Part shown: in pieces, positions 45,991 through 54,459 of the stretch
Position numbering within the stretch: the first letter of the stretch is position 1
Layout: each line of letters starts with the position of its first letter
Origin: Limimaricola pyoseonensis
GTDB taxonomy: Bacteria > Pseudomonadota > Alphaproteobacteria > Rhodobacterales > Rhodobacteraceae
Length of the DNA stretch: 64,000 nt
Assembly (NCBI RefSeq): GCF_900102015.1
Contig: NZ_FNAT01000002.1
Span: forward strand, 248,001-312,000
Direction: 5' to 3'
Made by a program: the position numbers and the translations under genes
Notes under the pieces: model-generated
Seen by the model: only the letters and a program-made list of their open reading frames with translations
What the model was told of the DNA's origin: nothing
The model's database searches: none

Positions 45991-46992
45991 TCAGCCCGTC
46001 GCGCGTGCTGCCTCGACGACCCCGGCCAGTTCCACGGCCGGGGTCTTGTCCTGTCCGACATAGCGCATCGAGTGGTGAAACCCCGTCACCCGCACCGCCC
46101 CGGCCCTGACCGCGATCTCGCCCGCGGCCCGGGCGGTGAGGTGATGCGTGGCCTGCGCGAGGTCGCGGTCGACCTCGAGGAACACCGCCTCGATGAACAG
46201 GTGGTCGGCGCCCTGCGCCAGCGCCGCGATCCGCTCGCGGTTGGCGGCATGGTCGGCGCAATCGGTGACGTAGGCGATGCGCTGGCCCGGGCCGCGGATC
46301 AGCGCCCGGTCCTCGAAATCCCCCAGCCGCAGCGCCGCGCCCTCGCCGATCTCGACCGGAGTCTCCGGTGGGCGCCCCTCGCGCACCAGCCGCTTGGCGC
46401 GGCCGAGCCAGGGGCCGATCTCGTGGCCCAGCGCCTGCACGCCCTCGCGCCGGACATTGAGCCGCTCGCGCTCAAGGAAGGCGAAGGCGAGCAAGGGGAT
46501 GCCGTGGTCGAGCATCGTGGCGCGGATCTCGAAATCGGGGTCCGACAGCACCGTCCCGGGCGGCAGCGCCTCGGGCGGCAGTTCGTGGCGGACGAAACCG
46601 TCGCGGGCGCGAAACAGCGCCCGGCGGCTCTGCGCGTGGCCGTCGAACTCGGCCACGGTCAGCCGGAAATCCACCGAATCGGCATCGAGCAGGTTCCAGG
46701 TGAAGGCCCGCAGCCGGTGCTCCATCTGGTCGAGAAAGCCCGGCGGCCCGGTGATCTCCAGCGACCGGGGCCGGTGCAGCCGCAGCCGCAGCAGCCGGTC
46801 GGTGCCGGCGACATGGTCCATGTGGGCGTGGCTGACGAAGACGTGGCTCACGCGCAGCAACTCGCGCGGGCTGAGGTTCGAGACGTCGCCGAGGTCGAAC
46901 AGCAGCGCCCGGCGGCCATGGCGGAAGTCGAGATAGAGGCCGGGGTCGCCGAACGGGTCGTTGACCAGGCGCGGCTGCACGAGCTGGCTCAT
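45991..46992 (-). CDS. MBL-fold hydrolase, ribonuclease Z-like
   Basis: A 333-residue metallo-beta-lactamase fold enzyme. Zinc motif SHAHMDHVAGTDRLL (HxHxDH), later RATMLDHGIPLLAF, AYVTDCADHAANRE (Asp ligand) and TGFHHSMRY. The arrangement is RNase Z-like (tRNA 3' processing), but the sequence differs enough from canonical Rnz that a different phosphodiester or other substrate is possible. No flexible exosite of RNase Z is obvious. Next gene upstream is a GNAT acetyltransferase. Confidence 0.8.
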   Translation of the reverse strand: MSQLVQPRLVNDPFGDPGLYLDFRHGRRALLFDLGDVSNLSPRELLRVSHVFVSHAHMDHVAGTDRLLRLRLHRPRSLEITGPPGFLDQMEHRLRAFTWNLLDADSVDFRLTVAEFDGHAQSRRALFRARDGFVRHELPPEALPPGTVLSDPDFEIRATMLDHGIPLLAFAFLERERLNVRREGVQALGHEIGPWLGRAKRLVREGRPPETPVEIGEGAALRLGDFEDRALIRGPGQRIAYVTDCADHAANRERIAALAQGADHLFIEAVFLEVDRDLAQATHHLTARAAGEIAVRAGAVRVTGFHHSMRYVGQDKTPAVELAGVVEAARATG

Positions 46993-47048
46993 CGGGGCTC
47001 CCCTGACGCTTCGGGAAGGAACGCGCGAGGCGCGCCCCCGGGTCCGGC

Positions 47049-47537
47049 TCAGGCGGCGCGGGGCAGCCGGTCGAGCGCGATGAAGGCCTCGCATTCGCCG
47101 TCCTGCTCGACGATGCGCCCCTCGGCGCGCTCGACCAGGCGGCGGATGCCGGTGTTGTCGCGGGCGAAGTAGAGGTCGGCGGTACGGGCGCCGCGCTTGC
47201 GCGCCTCGCGCAGGCCGGCCTCGAACAGACGCCGGCCGTGGCCGCGGCCCTGATAGGCGTCCTCGATCGAGATCGCGATCTCGACATGGCCCTCGGGGCC
47301 GAAGAACAGCTCGAGCACGCCGCGGATGCGGTCGTCGATCCGGGTGGCGATCACCGCGTCGGGGCGGGTGGTCTCGACCAGCCGGTCGAGCGCGGCGTCG
47401 CCCAAGGGCGCCAGAAAGCGCAGCCGCCGCGACCACGCGCCGAGGCGCAGGTAATGCGCCTTCAGCGTGCCGCGCCAGTCCGGCAGGGCGCCGGGCAGCG
47501 GAAAGGGCGGGGCGGAGGGGGCGAGGTCTGCGGGCAT
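47049..47537 (-). CDS. GNAT family N-acetyltransferase
   Basis: A 162-residue acetyltransferase. Acetyl-CoA binding motif A is visible as EIAISIEDAYQGRGHGRRLF (Q-x-x-G-x-G), followed by GLREARKRGARTADLYFARD. The acceptor is unknown. It is 56 bp upstream of the MBL-fold gene on the same strand and may be cotranscribed with it. Confidence 0.88.
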   Translation of the reverse strand: MPADLAPSAPPFPLPGALPDWRGTLKAHYLRLGAWSRRLRFLAPLGDAALDRLVETTRPDAVIATRIDDRIRGVLELFFGPEGHVEIAISIEDAYQGRGHGRRLFEAGLREARKRGARTADLYFARDNTGIRRLVERAEGRIVEQDGECEAFIALDRLPRAA

Positions 47538-47644
47538 GGCACTTCGTCGGCTGCGATGCCCCCGATATCGGATCTTCGCGCCGGCCGTGGCAGGGGGTCA
47601 GCTGCAATCCCGTTCTGCGCCACGTGCAAGGTGACGCAACGCCC

Positions 47645-47836
47645 TCAGCTGCGCAGCGCCTGATGGGTCCTGAGCGCCTCGCGCGCGGCGCGGCGCGCCA
47701 GCGCGCGGCTGGTCGTGTCCTCGGCCCGCAGCATGTCGCGCAGCGCCTCGGCGAGTATGTCGGCCAGAAGGCCGGCCCCCGTGCGCGAGGTGGATTCGCG
47801 CGGTGGCCGGGCTGTCGCGGGCAGCACGTCCGTCAT
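47645..47836 (-). CDS. Small hypothetical protein, unknown
   Basis: A 63-residue Ala/Arg-rich helical protein starting MTDVLPATARPPRESTSRTG. GGGAGAG lies 7 bp before the ATG, the best support. I do not recognise the family. It stands alone between GNAT and the Lrp regulator. Confidence 0.5.
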   Translation of the reverse strand: MTDVLPATARPPRESTSRTGAGLLADILAEALRDMLRAEDTTSRALARRAAREALRTHQALRS

Positions 47837-47957
47837 GGTCTTCTCTCCCGCGGCGTGCCGCAGCGGCGCGCCGCCTCCCGCTTCCAGTCACGCAAGGGAG
47901 GCGAGTCGGGTCAATCCCTTCGGGCCGGGGGCGGGCAGGACGGCCGATTGCCGCCGA

Positions 47958-48425
47958 TCAGAGCTGGGACAGGTCCGGACCTGCCCGATCCTTGAGCGTC
48001 TTGAGCACAATTTCCGAGCGCACATGCGCCACCTGCGGATGCGGCAGCAGGTGGTCGTGCACGAACCGCGCGAAGGCCTCGAGATCGGGCACCTGCACGT
48101 CGAGCACGTAATCGGCATCGCCCGAGACCGAGAAGGCGGCGCGGATCTGCGGATGGTCGTCGACGAAGCGGGCGAAACCGCCTTCGCGCTCCTGCCCGTG
48201 GCTGCGCAGGTTGACCCGCACCACGGCGCGCAGGCCGATCCCCAGCCGGCCCGCGTCGAGCCGAACCGCGTAGCCCGCGATCAGCCCGGCCGCCTCGAGC
48301 GCGGCGCGGCGGCGCGAGCATTGCGAGGCCGAAAGATGCACGATCTCGGCCAGCGCGGCATTGGTCAGCGACCCGTCGCGCTGCAGCGCCTCGAGGATCG
48401 CGCGGTCGGTGCGGTCCAGCTCCAT
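47958..48425 (-). CDS. Lrp/AsnC family transcriptional regulator
   Basis: A 155-residue regulator: N-terminal winged helix (MELDRTDRAILEALQRDGSL, TNAALAEIVHLSASQCSRRR) and C-terminal RAM ligand domain (GGFARFVDDHPQIRAAFSVS, GDADYVLDVQVPDLEAFARF). ATG 48425 has GGAGGG 6 bp upstream. It is divergent from hppD, and this pair is frequent in Alphaproteobacteria, so it likely responds to an aromatic amino acid or its keto acid and controls hppD and itself. Confidence 0.93.
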   Translation of the reverse strand: MELDRTDRAILEALQRDGSLTNAALAEIVHLSASQCSRRRAALEAAGLIAGYAVRLDAGRLGIGLRAVVRVNLRSHGQEREGGFARFVDDHPQIRAAFSVSGDADYVLDVQVPDLEAFARFVHDHLLPHPQVAHVRSEIVLKTLKDRAGPDLSQL

Positions 48426-48453
48426 GTCGCCCTCCATCGCGTGGATACGACGC

Positions 48454-48466
48454 ATGATTGCATCAT
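48454..48466. promoter_or_regulatory. Candidate Lrp-type operator
   Basis: ATGAT-TGC-ATCAT, a perfect 5-bp inverted repeat 29 bp upstream of the lrp-like start, in the lrp-hppD divergent gap. A nearby CATGCATG palindrome may add a second site. Confidence 0.4.
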
Positions 48467-48610
48467 CTCGTGCGCGACTGAAGGCGCAATTCACGCTTCC
48501 ATGCATGTTTCGTGCGCGGTGCCCGGTCGCGAGCCGGCCTTTGCAAGCACCTTGCGCGCATCCTTCGATATCCTGCCCGGCGACAAGGAATTCAGGAGGA
48601 GGAGGACCCC

Positions 48611-49708
48611 ATGGGACCGTTCCCGCACGACGCACCCAAGGCGCGGATCACCGATGAGAACCCCGCCGGCACCGACGGCTTCGAGTTCGTCGAGTTCGCC
48701 CATCCCGAGCCCGAGGAGCTGCGCGCGCTGTTCCGCAAGATGGGCTACACCCACACCGCGAACCACAAGTCGAAGAAGATCGAGCTCTGGCAGCAGGGCG
48801 ACATCACCTACGTGCTGAACGACGAGCCGGGCAGCCATGCCCGCGACTTCGTCGAGGAGCACGGCCCCTGTGCGCCCTCGATGGCCTGGCGCGTGGTCGA
48901 CGCGCAGCACGCGCTCAAGCACGCCGTCTCGAAGGGGGCCGAGGAGTACACCGGTCCGGGCAAGACCATGGACGTGCCGGCGATCCGCGGCATCGGCGGC
49001 TCGCTGATCTACTTCGTCGAGGACTACTACGAGACGAACCCCTACAACGCCGAGTTCGACTGGGTGTCGGACGCGCATCCCGAGGGGGTGGGCTTCTACT
49101 ACCTCGACCACCTCACCCACAACGTCCACAAGGGCAACATGGACGTGTGGTTCCGCTTCTACGGCGACATCTTCAACTTCCGCGAGATCCGCTTCTTCGA
49201 CATCGAGGGCAAGTTCACCGGGCTGCACAGCCGGGCGCTGACCTCGCCCTGCGGCCGCATCCGCATCCCGATCAACGAGGACCGGGGCGAGAAGGGGCAG
49301 ATCGTCGAGTATCTCAAGCGCTACAAGGGCGAGGGCATCCAGCACATCGCGGTCGGCGCGCGCGACATCTACGACGCGGTGGACGAGATCGCCGAGCGCG
49401 GGCTGAAGTTCATGCCCAAGCCCCCTGCCGCCTATTACGAGATGAGCCGCGAGCGGGTGCAGGGCCACGAGGAGCCGCTCGACCGGATGGAGAAGCACGG
49501 CATCCTGATCGACGGCGAGGGCGTGCTCGGCGGCGGCGAGACCAAGATCCTGCTGCAGATCTTCTCCAAGACCGTGATCGGCCCGATCTTCTTCGAGTTC
49601 ATCGAGCGCAAGGGCGATGACGGCTTCGGAGAGGGCAACTTCAAGGCGCTGTTCGAATCGATCGAGGCCGACCAGATCGCCCGCGGCGTGCTCGACACCG
49701 CCGAGTGA
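48611..49708 (+). CDS. hppD: 4-hydroxyphenylpyruvate dioxygenase
   Basis: A 365-residue Fe(II) enzyme that converts 4-hydroxyphenylpyruvate to homogentisate in tyrosine breakdown. Two VOC-type domains are visible. Iron ligands: His in YLDHLTHNVHKGN (about 160), His in GIQHIAVGARDIY (about 240) and Glu in IFFEFIERKG (about 335). TTCAGGAGGAGGAGG before the ATG is an unusually strong ribosome site. The divergent Lrp gene is its likely regulator. The homogentisate genes that should follow are not in the window. Confidence 0.97.
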   Translation: MGPFPHDAPKARITDENPAGTDGFEFVEFAHPEPEELRALFRKMGYTHTANHKSKKIELWQQGDITYVLNDEPGSHARDFVEEHGPCAPSMAWRVVDAQHALKHAVSKGAEEYTGPGKTMDVPAIRGIGGSLIYFVEDYYETNPYNAEFDWVSDAHPEGVGFYYLDHLTHNVHKGNMDVWFRFYGDIFNFREIRFFDIEGKFTGLHSRALTSPCGRIRIPINEDRGEKGQIVEYLKRYKGEGIQHIAVGARDIYDAVDEIAERGLKFMPKPPAAYYEMSRERVQGHEEPLDRMEKHGILIDGEGVLGGGETKILLQIFSKTVIGPIFFEFIERKGDDGFGEGNFKALFESIEADQIARGVLDTAE

Positions 49709-49715
49709 GGGCAGG

Positions 49716-49735
49716 GGCCCCGCACGGGCGGGGCC
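49716..49735. terminator. Hairpin between convergent hppD and PRC-barrel gene
   Basis: GGCCCCGC-ACGG-GCGGGGCC, an 8-bp perfect stem in the 27-bp convergent gap. No T-run; probably a bidirectional 3' end. Confidence 0.5.
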
Positions 49736-50182
49736 TCACCAGTCCGATCCGGCCTCGGCGCGGGATTCCAACTCCTCGGGCGTGAGGTCGGTGACGAAGC
49801 CCAGCGTCTCGGCGGTGCCGACCTTGCGCAGCTCCGCGAGGTCGAAGACCACCATGTCGCCGCCCAGGCCCAGCCAGCCGCCGACCTCGGCCTTGAGCCC
49901 GCCGATGCTGCCGTCGCGCGACAGCACGATGTCGACGATGTCGCCGACCTGCTCCCAGTCGTCGGCGGCGACGATGTCCTGATCGCCGGCCGAATCGCGG
50001 TCGGGCAGGCCCTGTCCGGGGGCGACGGAGTAGAGCTTGGCGCCGATCACCAGCTCGGAGGTCAGCATCTCGGCCTCCTCGGCCGGAACGATGCGGCTGC
50101 GGCCCATCTCCTCCTCATGCGCCTCGGCAAGAACGGGTCCGGCGGCGAGAAGTAGGGCGGCGGCAAGCGGGAAACGGGTCAT
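49736..50182 (-). CDS. Exported PRC-barrel domain protein
   Basis: A 148-residue protein with a signal peptide (MTRFPLAAALLLAAGPVLAE) and a PRC-barrel-like beta domain over about residues 45-135 (VGDIVDIVLSRDGSIGGLKA, VGGWLGLGGDMVVFDLAEL). Exported PRC-barrel proteins are common in Rhodobacterales and of unknown function, possibly structural or RNA/protein binding. AAAGGA precedes the ATG. Confidence 0.85.
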   Translation of the reverse strand: MTRFPLAAALLLAAGPVLAEAHEEEMGRSRIVPAEEAEMLTSELVIGAKLYSVAPGQGLPDRDSAGDQDIVAADDWEQVGDIVDIVLSRDGSIGGLKAEVGGWLGLGGDMVVFDLAELRKVGTAETLGFVTDLTPEELESRAEAGSDW

Positions 50183-50225
50183 CGCGGGGGTCCTTTCCGT
50201 GATCGGATCTGACCGGCCAACGGAG

Positions 50226-50255
50226 GCCGCGCCGCCGGGGTTCCGGCGGCGCGGC
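50226..50255 (-). terminator. 13-bp hairpin after the antiporter gene
   Basis: GCCGCGCCGCCGG-GGTT-CCGGCGGCGCGGC (50226-50238 and 50243-50255), a perfect stem 18 bp after the antiporter stop. There is no T-run, but it is the strongest local stem and probably marks the mRNA 3' end. Confidence 0.55.
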
Positions 50256-50273
50256 GCGATGTCCCGGGGGGCG

Positions 50274-51230
50274 TCAGGGCCAGAGCGCCCAGATGTAGAG
50301 CGCGTAGCCCGCCAAGAGCAGCCCGCCCTCTCGGCGCGAGATCCTGAGCCCGGTCCAGGCCAGCACCATCACCGCCAGCGAGGCGGCGATCATCACGAGG
50401 TTGTCGAAGCCGATGATCTCGCCCGGCACCCGGCCCGGCGCGACCATGGCGGTGACGCCGCCGATGCCGAGGACGTTGTAGATGTTGGAGCCGATGATGT
50501 TGCCGAAGGCGACGTCGGCCTGCTTGCGGATCGCCGCCACCACCGATGTCACCAGCTCGGGCATCGAGGTGCCGACCGCGACGATGGTCAGGCCGATGAT
50601 CGTCTCGGAGATGCCGAAGGCCCGCGCCAGCGCGGTCGCGCCGTCCACGAGGAAGTAGCCGCCCAGCACCACGAGGCCGAGGCCCGCCACCGCGGTGACG
50701 AGGCCGGCCGCGACCGAGCCGCCATGATCGGGCGCGAGGCCCGGATCGACGCCTTCGGCGGCGGCGGCCTTCTCGTGCACCGCGCCGCGGCTTTCCTGCC
50801 GGAAGGCGGTCCAGATGTAGAAGACCAGCGCCGCGACGAAGACCGCGCCGGTCAGCATCCCCAGCGGCATCACGAGGCCGAGCGCGGCGAAGGCCAGCGC
50901 CACCGCCACCATCACGCCGCCGTCGCGCCTGAGCGCCGCCGACTGCACGGCGATCGGCGTGATCAGCGCCGAGGCGCCGAGGATCAGCAGCAGGTTGGCG
51001 ATGTTCGAGCCGACGACGTTGCCGTAGGCGATGCCCGGCGCGCCCGAGAGCGCCGCCTGCACCGAGGTCACGAGTTCCGGCGTCGAGGTGCCGAAGCCCA
51101 CCAGCGTCAGGCCGATCACCAGAGGCGAGACGCCGAGCTTCTCCGCCACCTTCACCGCGCCGCGCACCAGCAATTCGCCGCCCAGCACGAGAAGAACGAG
51201 GCCCCCGATCAGCGGCAGCCAGATGTCCAT
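50274..51230 (-). CDS. Calcium/sodium antiporter (CaCA family, YrbG-like)
   Basis: A 318-residue membrane protein with ten helices in two inverted repeats. The alpha-repeats are LVGFGTSTPELVTSVQAAL and VAVGTSMPELVTSVVAAI, each followed by a GNVVGSNIANLLLI / GNIIGSNIYNVLGI segment that forms the cation sites. This is the YrbG class of Na+/Ca2+ exchangers. AAAGGG precedes the ATG. Confidence 0.94.
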   Translation of the reverse strand: MDIWLPLIGGLVLLVLGGELLVRGAVKVAEKLGVSPLVIGLTLVGFGTSTPELVTSVQAALSGAPGIAYGNVVGSNIANLLLILGASALITPIAVQSAALRRDGGVMVAVALAFAALGLVMPLGMLTGAVFVAALVFYIWTAFRQESRGAVHEKAAAAEGVDPGLAPDHGGSVAAGLVTAVAGLGLVVLGGYFLVDGATALARAFGISETIIGLTIVAVGTSMPELVTSVVAAIRKQADVAFGNIIGSNIYNVLGIGGVTAMVAPGRVPGEIIGFDNLVMIAASLAVMVLAWTGLRISRREGGLLLAGYALYIWALWP

Positions 51231-51363
51231 GTCAGATCCCTTTCACTGTCCCTTGGGCCGTCGGCACGGCCCCGCGGTGAAATGGGATGGCAGGGGGCGG
51301 TCCGACAAGCGGTTCGCCCCCCGGTGGCGCGAATATTTCCGCGCCGTTGTTGCGGCGGCCGTC

Positions 51364-52494
51364 TCAGGCCGCGCGCAGGCGCGCCGGCATCAGCCCGGTC
51401 TCGGAGATCGCGACGGCGCGGCCCTCGCGGATCGACATCTGCGCCGCGAGGCCCATGGCCACCGCCGCCCAGCCATCCTCGAGCGTGACCTCGGGATGCG
51501 CGCGCTCGCCGCGCACCAGCTCGAGGAAGCGGGCGTGCTGGTAGAAGGTCGAGCCGTTGTGGTCGCCCGCCTCCAGAAGCGCCGGGTCGACCGGGATCTC
51601 GCGCAGCTCGGGGCCCTTGGGGTCGCGCGGGCTGACGATCAGCTGCGGCACCGGCGGCGCGCCCAGATGCTCGGGCCAGAACCGGCCCGGCCCCGGCACC
51701 AGCGCCTCGATCCGCGCCTTGGGGCCCACGGCCGTCACTTCCTCCTGCCAGCGCGCGCCTTCCGCGAACATGCACAGCTCCAGCATGGCGCGGCCGCCGC
51801 GGGCGAAGTCGACGATGACGTAGCCGTTGTCGAGCACGTCGGGCGCCACGCCCTCGTAATCCTCGTCGGCATGGTTCACCGCCTGGCTGCCAGAGGCCAT
51901 CACCCGCACCGGCTCGTCGCCGAGCGTGAGCCGCATCAGGTCGAAGAAGTGGCAGCATTTCTCGACGAAGGTGCCGCCGGTGTAGCGGTTGAAACGGTTC
52001 CAGCCGCCGACCTTGTGCAGGAAGGGGAAGCGGTGCTCGCGGATGGTCAGCATCCGGATGCCGCCGGTGGTCTCCTGCGCTTCCTTCAGGAAGGCGGCGA
52101 TCGGCGGCATGTAGCGGTATTCCATCGCCACCCAGACCGGGGCGGGGTAGCTGTCGCGGAAGGCCGCGAGCCGCGCGGTCTCGGCCGGGTCGGTGAAGAG
52201 CGGCTTCTCCACGAGGATCGGCAGCGGCCTGGTGGCGGCGATCTCCTCCATCTGCTCGAGATGGCGGAAGTTCGGGCTGGCGATCAGCAGGCAGTCGAGA
52301 TCCGGCGTGGCGAGCAGGTCGGCGACCGAATCCGCCATCCGCGCGGCGGGGGCGAGGCGGGCGGCCTCGGCGCGCATGCCGGCGTCGGGCTCGAAGATCG
52401 CGGCGACCTCGGCGCCCTCGAGGAGCGCGATGTTGCGCAGGTGCTCCTGCCCCATCATGCCGCAGCCGATGATGCCGTAACGGGTGGTGGTCAT
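51364..52494 (-). CDS. Gfo/Idh/MocA family oxidoreductase; candidate NAD-dependent sulfoquinovosidase
   Basis: A 376-residue protein with an N-terminal Rossmann domain (GIIGCGMMGQEH, GCGMMG at 10-15), the EKP motif (LVEKP, 96-98) and a C-terminal alpha/beta domain with YTGGTFVEKCCHFFDLMRL (GG173-174, Lys179, His182, Asp185). These place it in Gfo/Idh/MocA. Members include sugar dehydrogenases and the NAD-dependent glycosidases of GH109 and GH188, the latter acting on sulfoquinovosides. It is 9 bp downstream of GntR and divergent from an LLM monooxygenase operon, so a role in releasing or oxidising the sulfosugar is plausible. I infer this from context; an ordinary inositol/sugar dehydrogenase is the alternative. 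GAGGAG precedes the ATG. Confidence 0.82.
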   Translation of the reverse strand: MTTTRYGIIGCGMMGQEHLRNIALLEGAEVAAIFEPDAGMRAEAARLAPAARMADSVADLLATPDLDCLLIASPNFRHLEQMEEIAATRPLPILVEKPLFTDPAETARLAAFRDSYPAPVWVAMEYRYMPPIAAFLKEAQETTGGIRMLTIREHRFPFLHKVGGWNRFNRYTGGTFVEKCCHFFDLMRLTLGDEPVRVMASGSQAVNHADEDYEGVAPDVLDNGYVIVDFARGGRAMLELCMFAEGARWQEEVTAVGPKARIEALVPGPGRFWPEHLGAPPVPQLIVSPRDPKGPELREIPVDPALLEAGDHNGSTFYQHARFLELVRGERAHPEVTLEDGWAAVAMGLAAQMSIREGRAVAISETGLMPARLRAA

Positions 52495-52503
52495 GTCGTC
52501 TCC

Positions 52504-53208
52504 TCAGATCAGACGCTGCACGTAGACCGCGCGCGTCGTGTCGAACCATGTGCGCGAGAACTCGACCGGCGCCGGGCGCTGCGCCCAGCTCAGCCGCTCA
52601 ATGTAGCCGGTGGGGGCGCCGGGGCGGACGCCGAAGGCGGCGGGCGCCCAGTCCGGCACGCCGGCCATCGTGACCCGGTCCTCGGCGCGGGTGATCCAGA
52701 AGCCGAGATGGGTCTTGTAGTAGAGATAGAGCGAGTCGGCGAGCTTCGCCGAATCGATGCCGCCCGCCGCGCCGTCGAGCCAGATCTCCTCGACCGCGAT
52801 CACCACCTGGTTCAGGTAGCGCAACCGTCGCACCCGCGTGCCCTCGGACGAGGTGCCGAAGGCGGGCAGGTCGGCGGGTTTCTGCATCCGCGCGAGGTCG
52901 AGCACGTCGGCGCGCGGCAGGCCGCCGCCCTCGGGCAGCTCCAGCCGGAACATCGAGTAGACGCTCTCGGCCCGCGCGTTGCGCCGCACGTAGTTGCCCG
53001 AGCCCTGGATGCGCTCGAGCATGCCCTTGTCGGCCAGCTCGGCCAGCGCCTTCCTGAGCGTTCTGACGGAGGTGCCGAGCTGGGCCGCGAAGTCGCGCTC
53101 GGGCGGCAGCCGCTCGCCCTCGACCAGCCGGCCCGAGGCGATCTCGCGGATCAGCAATTCGCTGATCTGCTGGTGCATGGGAAGCGAGGCGGGCGCGGCG
53201 GCGGGCAT
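52504..53208 (-). CDS. GntR family regulator (HutC/UTRA type)
   Basis: A 234-residue regulator. N-terminal winged helix (HQQISELLIREIASGRLVEG, PPERDFAAQLGTSVRTLRKA, MLERIQGSGNYVR) and a C-terminal UTRA ligand domain (RVRRLRYLNQVVIAVEEIWL, SLYLYYKTHLGFWITRAED). UTRA regulators sense a small effector, often a sugar or sugar phosphate. It is divergent from the monooxygenase operon and followed by the Gfo/Idh/MocA gene, so it most likely represses both and is relieved by the pathway's substrate. Confidence 0.92.
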   Translation of the reverse strand: MPAAAPASLPMHQQISELLIREIASGRLVEGERLPPERDFAAQLGTSVRTLRKALAELADKGMLERIQGSGNYVRRNARAESVYSMFRLELPEGGGLPRADVLDLARMQKPADLPAFGTSSEGTRVRRLRYLNQVVIAVEEIWLDGAAGGIDSAKLADSLYLYYKTHLGFWITRAEDRVTMAGVPDWAPAAFGVRPGAPTGYIERLSWAQRPAPVEFSRTWFDTTRAVYVQRLI

Positions 53209-53234
53209 CGGCGGAAACCGTGGAGGTCAGATTG

Positions 53235-53253
53235 ATGCACCATTGATTTGCAT
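53235..53253. promoter_or_regulatory. Candidate GntR operator
   Basis: ATGCA-N9-TGCAT, a perfect inverted repeat in the 96-bp divergent gap between the GntR gene and the monooxygenase operon. It begins 27 bp before the regulator's own start, so one site could control both promoters. Confidence 0.5.
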
Positions 53254-53304
53254 TCCGGCGGCTGCTACGCAAGACGAAATCGCCGCTGCCGGAGGAAAGC
53301 CGCC

Positions 53305-54459
53305 ATGACCGTCGTCCCCATCACCTCGCCCGATCTCGACGCGGTGGAGGTGTCGTGGTTCGCCGCGCTCTGCTCGGACGACTACCGTTTTCTCGGCGTG
53401 CCCGAGGGCGATCTGCGCTCCTCCTGGGCGCATTGCTCCGAGATCGTGAAGACCGCCGAGGCCCAAGGTTTCCGCAACATCCTGTGCCCGTCCTCCTACC
53501 AGGTCGGGCAGGACACGTTGTCCTTCGTCGCCGGCTGCGCGCCGATCACCTCGAAGATCAACCTGCTGGCCGCGATCCGCTGTGGCGAGATGCAGCCGAT
53601 CATGCTGGCGCGCACCGTCGCCACGCTCGACCACATGCTGGAAGGCCGGCTGACGCTGAACGTGATCTCGTCCGACTTCCCCGGCGAGAAGGCCGACAGC
53701 AAGTTCCGCTACCAGCGCTCGCGCGAGGTGGTGGAGATCCTCAAGCAGGCCTGGACGCAGGACGAGATCAACTACAAGGGCGAGGTCTACGACTTCTCGG
53801 GCCTCACCACCGACCCGGCGAGACCCTACCAGGAAGGCGGGCCGCTTCTGTATTTCGGCGGCTACAGCCCCGACGCGCTGGAGCTCTGCGGCCAGCATTG
53901 CGACGTCTACCTGATGTGGCCCGAAAAGAAGGAAGACCTCGCCGAGCGGATGCGCGCGGTCCATTCCGTGGCCGAGAAATACGACCGCACGCTGGATTAC
54001 GGTCTGCGCGTCCACGTCATCGTCCGCGACACCGAGGCCGAGGCGCGCGAATACGCGCAGCATCTCGTCTCCAAGCTCGACGACGAGCAGGGCAAGGCGA
54101 TCCGCGAGCGCGCCCTCGACGCCACCTCGCTCGGCGTGTCGCACCAGTCGCGCAACCGCGAGCTCGCGGACATGGAGGGCTTCATCGAGCCCAACCTCTG
54201 GACCGGCGTGGGCCGCGCCCGCTCGGGCTGCGGCGCGGCGCTGGTGGGCTCGACCGACCAGGTCTACTCCAAGCTGGAAGAGTACCGGAAAATGGGGATG
54301 CGGGCCTTCATCCTCTCCGGCTATCCGCATATCGACGAGGCGAAGCATTTCGGCGCCCGCGTGCTGCCGAGGCTGAAGACCTGCTCGCTGCCCGAGGCCT
54401 ACGGGCGCGTGCCGAACCAGACACCGAAGACGCCGCTGGGCGCGGGAGAGAGACGCTGA
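53305..54459 (+). CDS. LLM-class FMNH2-dependent monooxygenase, SmoC/SsuD-like
   Basis: A 384-residue TIM-barrel flavin-dependent monooxygenase of the bacterial luciferase-like family, resembling alkanesulfonate monooxygenase. Visible parts: EVSWFAALCSDD, GFRNILCPSSYQVGQD, ARTVATLDHMLEGRLTLNVI, SSDFPGEKADSKFRYQRS, LLYFGGYSPDALELCGQHCD. With FMNH2 and O2 it would split a C-S bond and release sulfite and an aldehyde. The next two genes supply an aldo/keto reductase and a flavin reductase. In the sulfo-SMO pathway that trio turns sulfoquinovose into glucose plus sulfite. GGAGGAAAG precedes the ATG. Confidence 0.88.
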   Translation: MTVVPITSPDLDAVEVSWFAALCSDDYRFLGVPEGDLRSSWAHCSEIVKTAEAQGFRNILCPSSYQVGQDTLSFVAGCAPITSKINLLAAIRCGEMQPIMLARTVATLDHMLEGRLTLNVISSDFPGEKADSKFRYQRSREVVEILKQAWTQDEINYKGEVYDFSGLTTDPARPYQEGGPLLYFGGYSPDALELCGQHCDVYLMWPEKKEDLAERMRAVHSVAEKYDRTLDYGLRVHVIVRDTEAEAREYAQHLVSKLDDEQGKAIRERALDATSLGVSHQSRNRELADMEGFIEPNLWTGVGRARSGCGAALVGSTDQVYSKLEEYRKMGMRAFILSGYPHIDEAKHFGARVLPRLKTCSLPEAYGRVPNQTPKTPLGAGERR

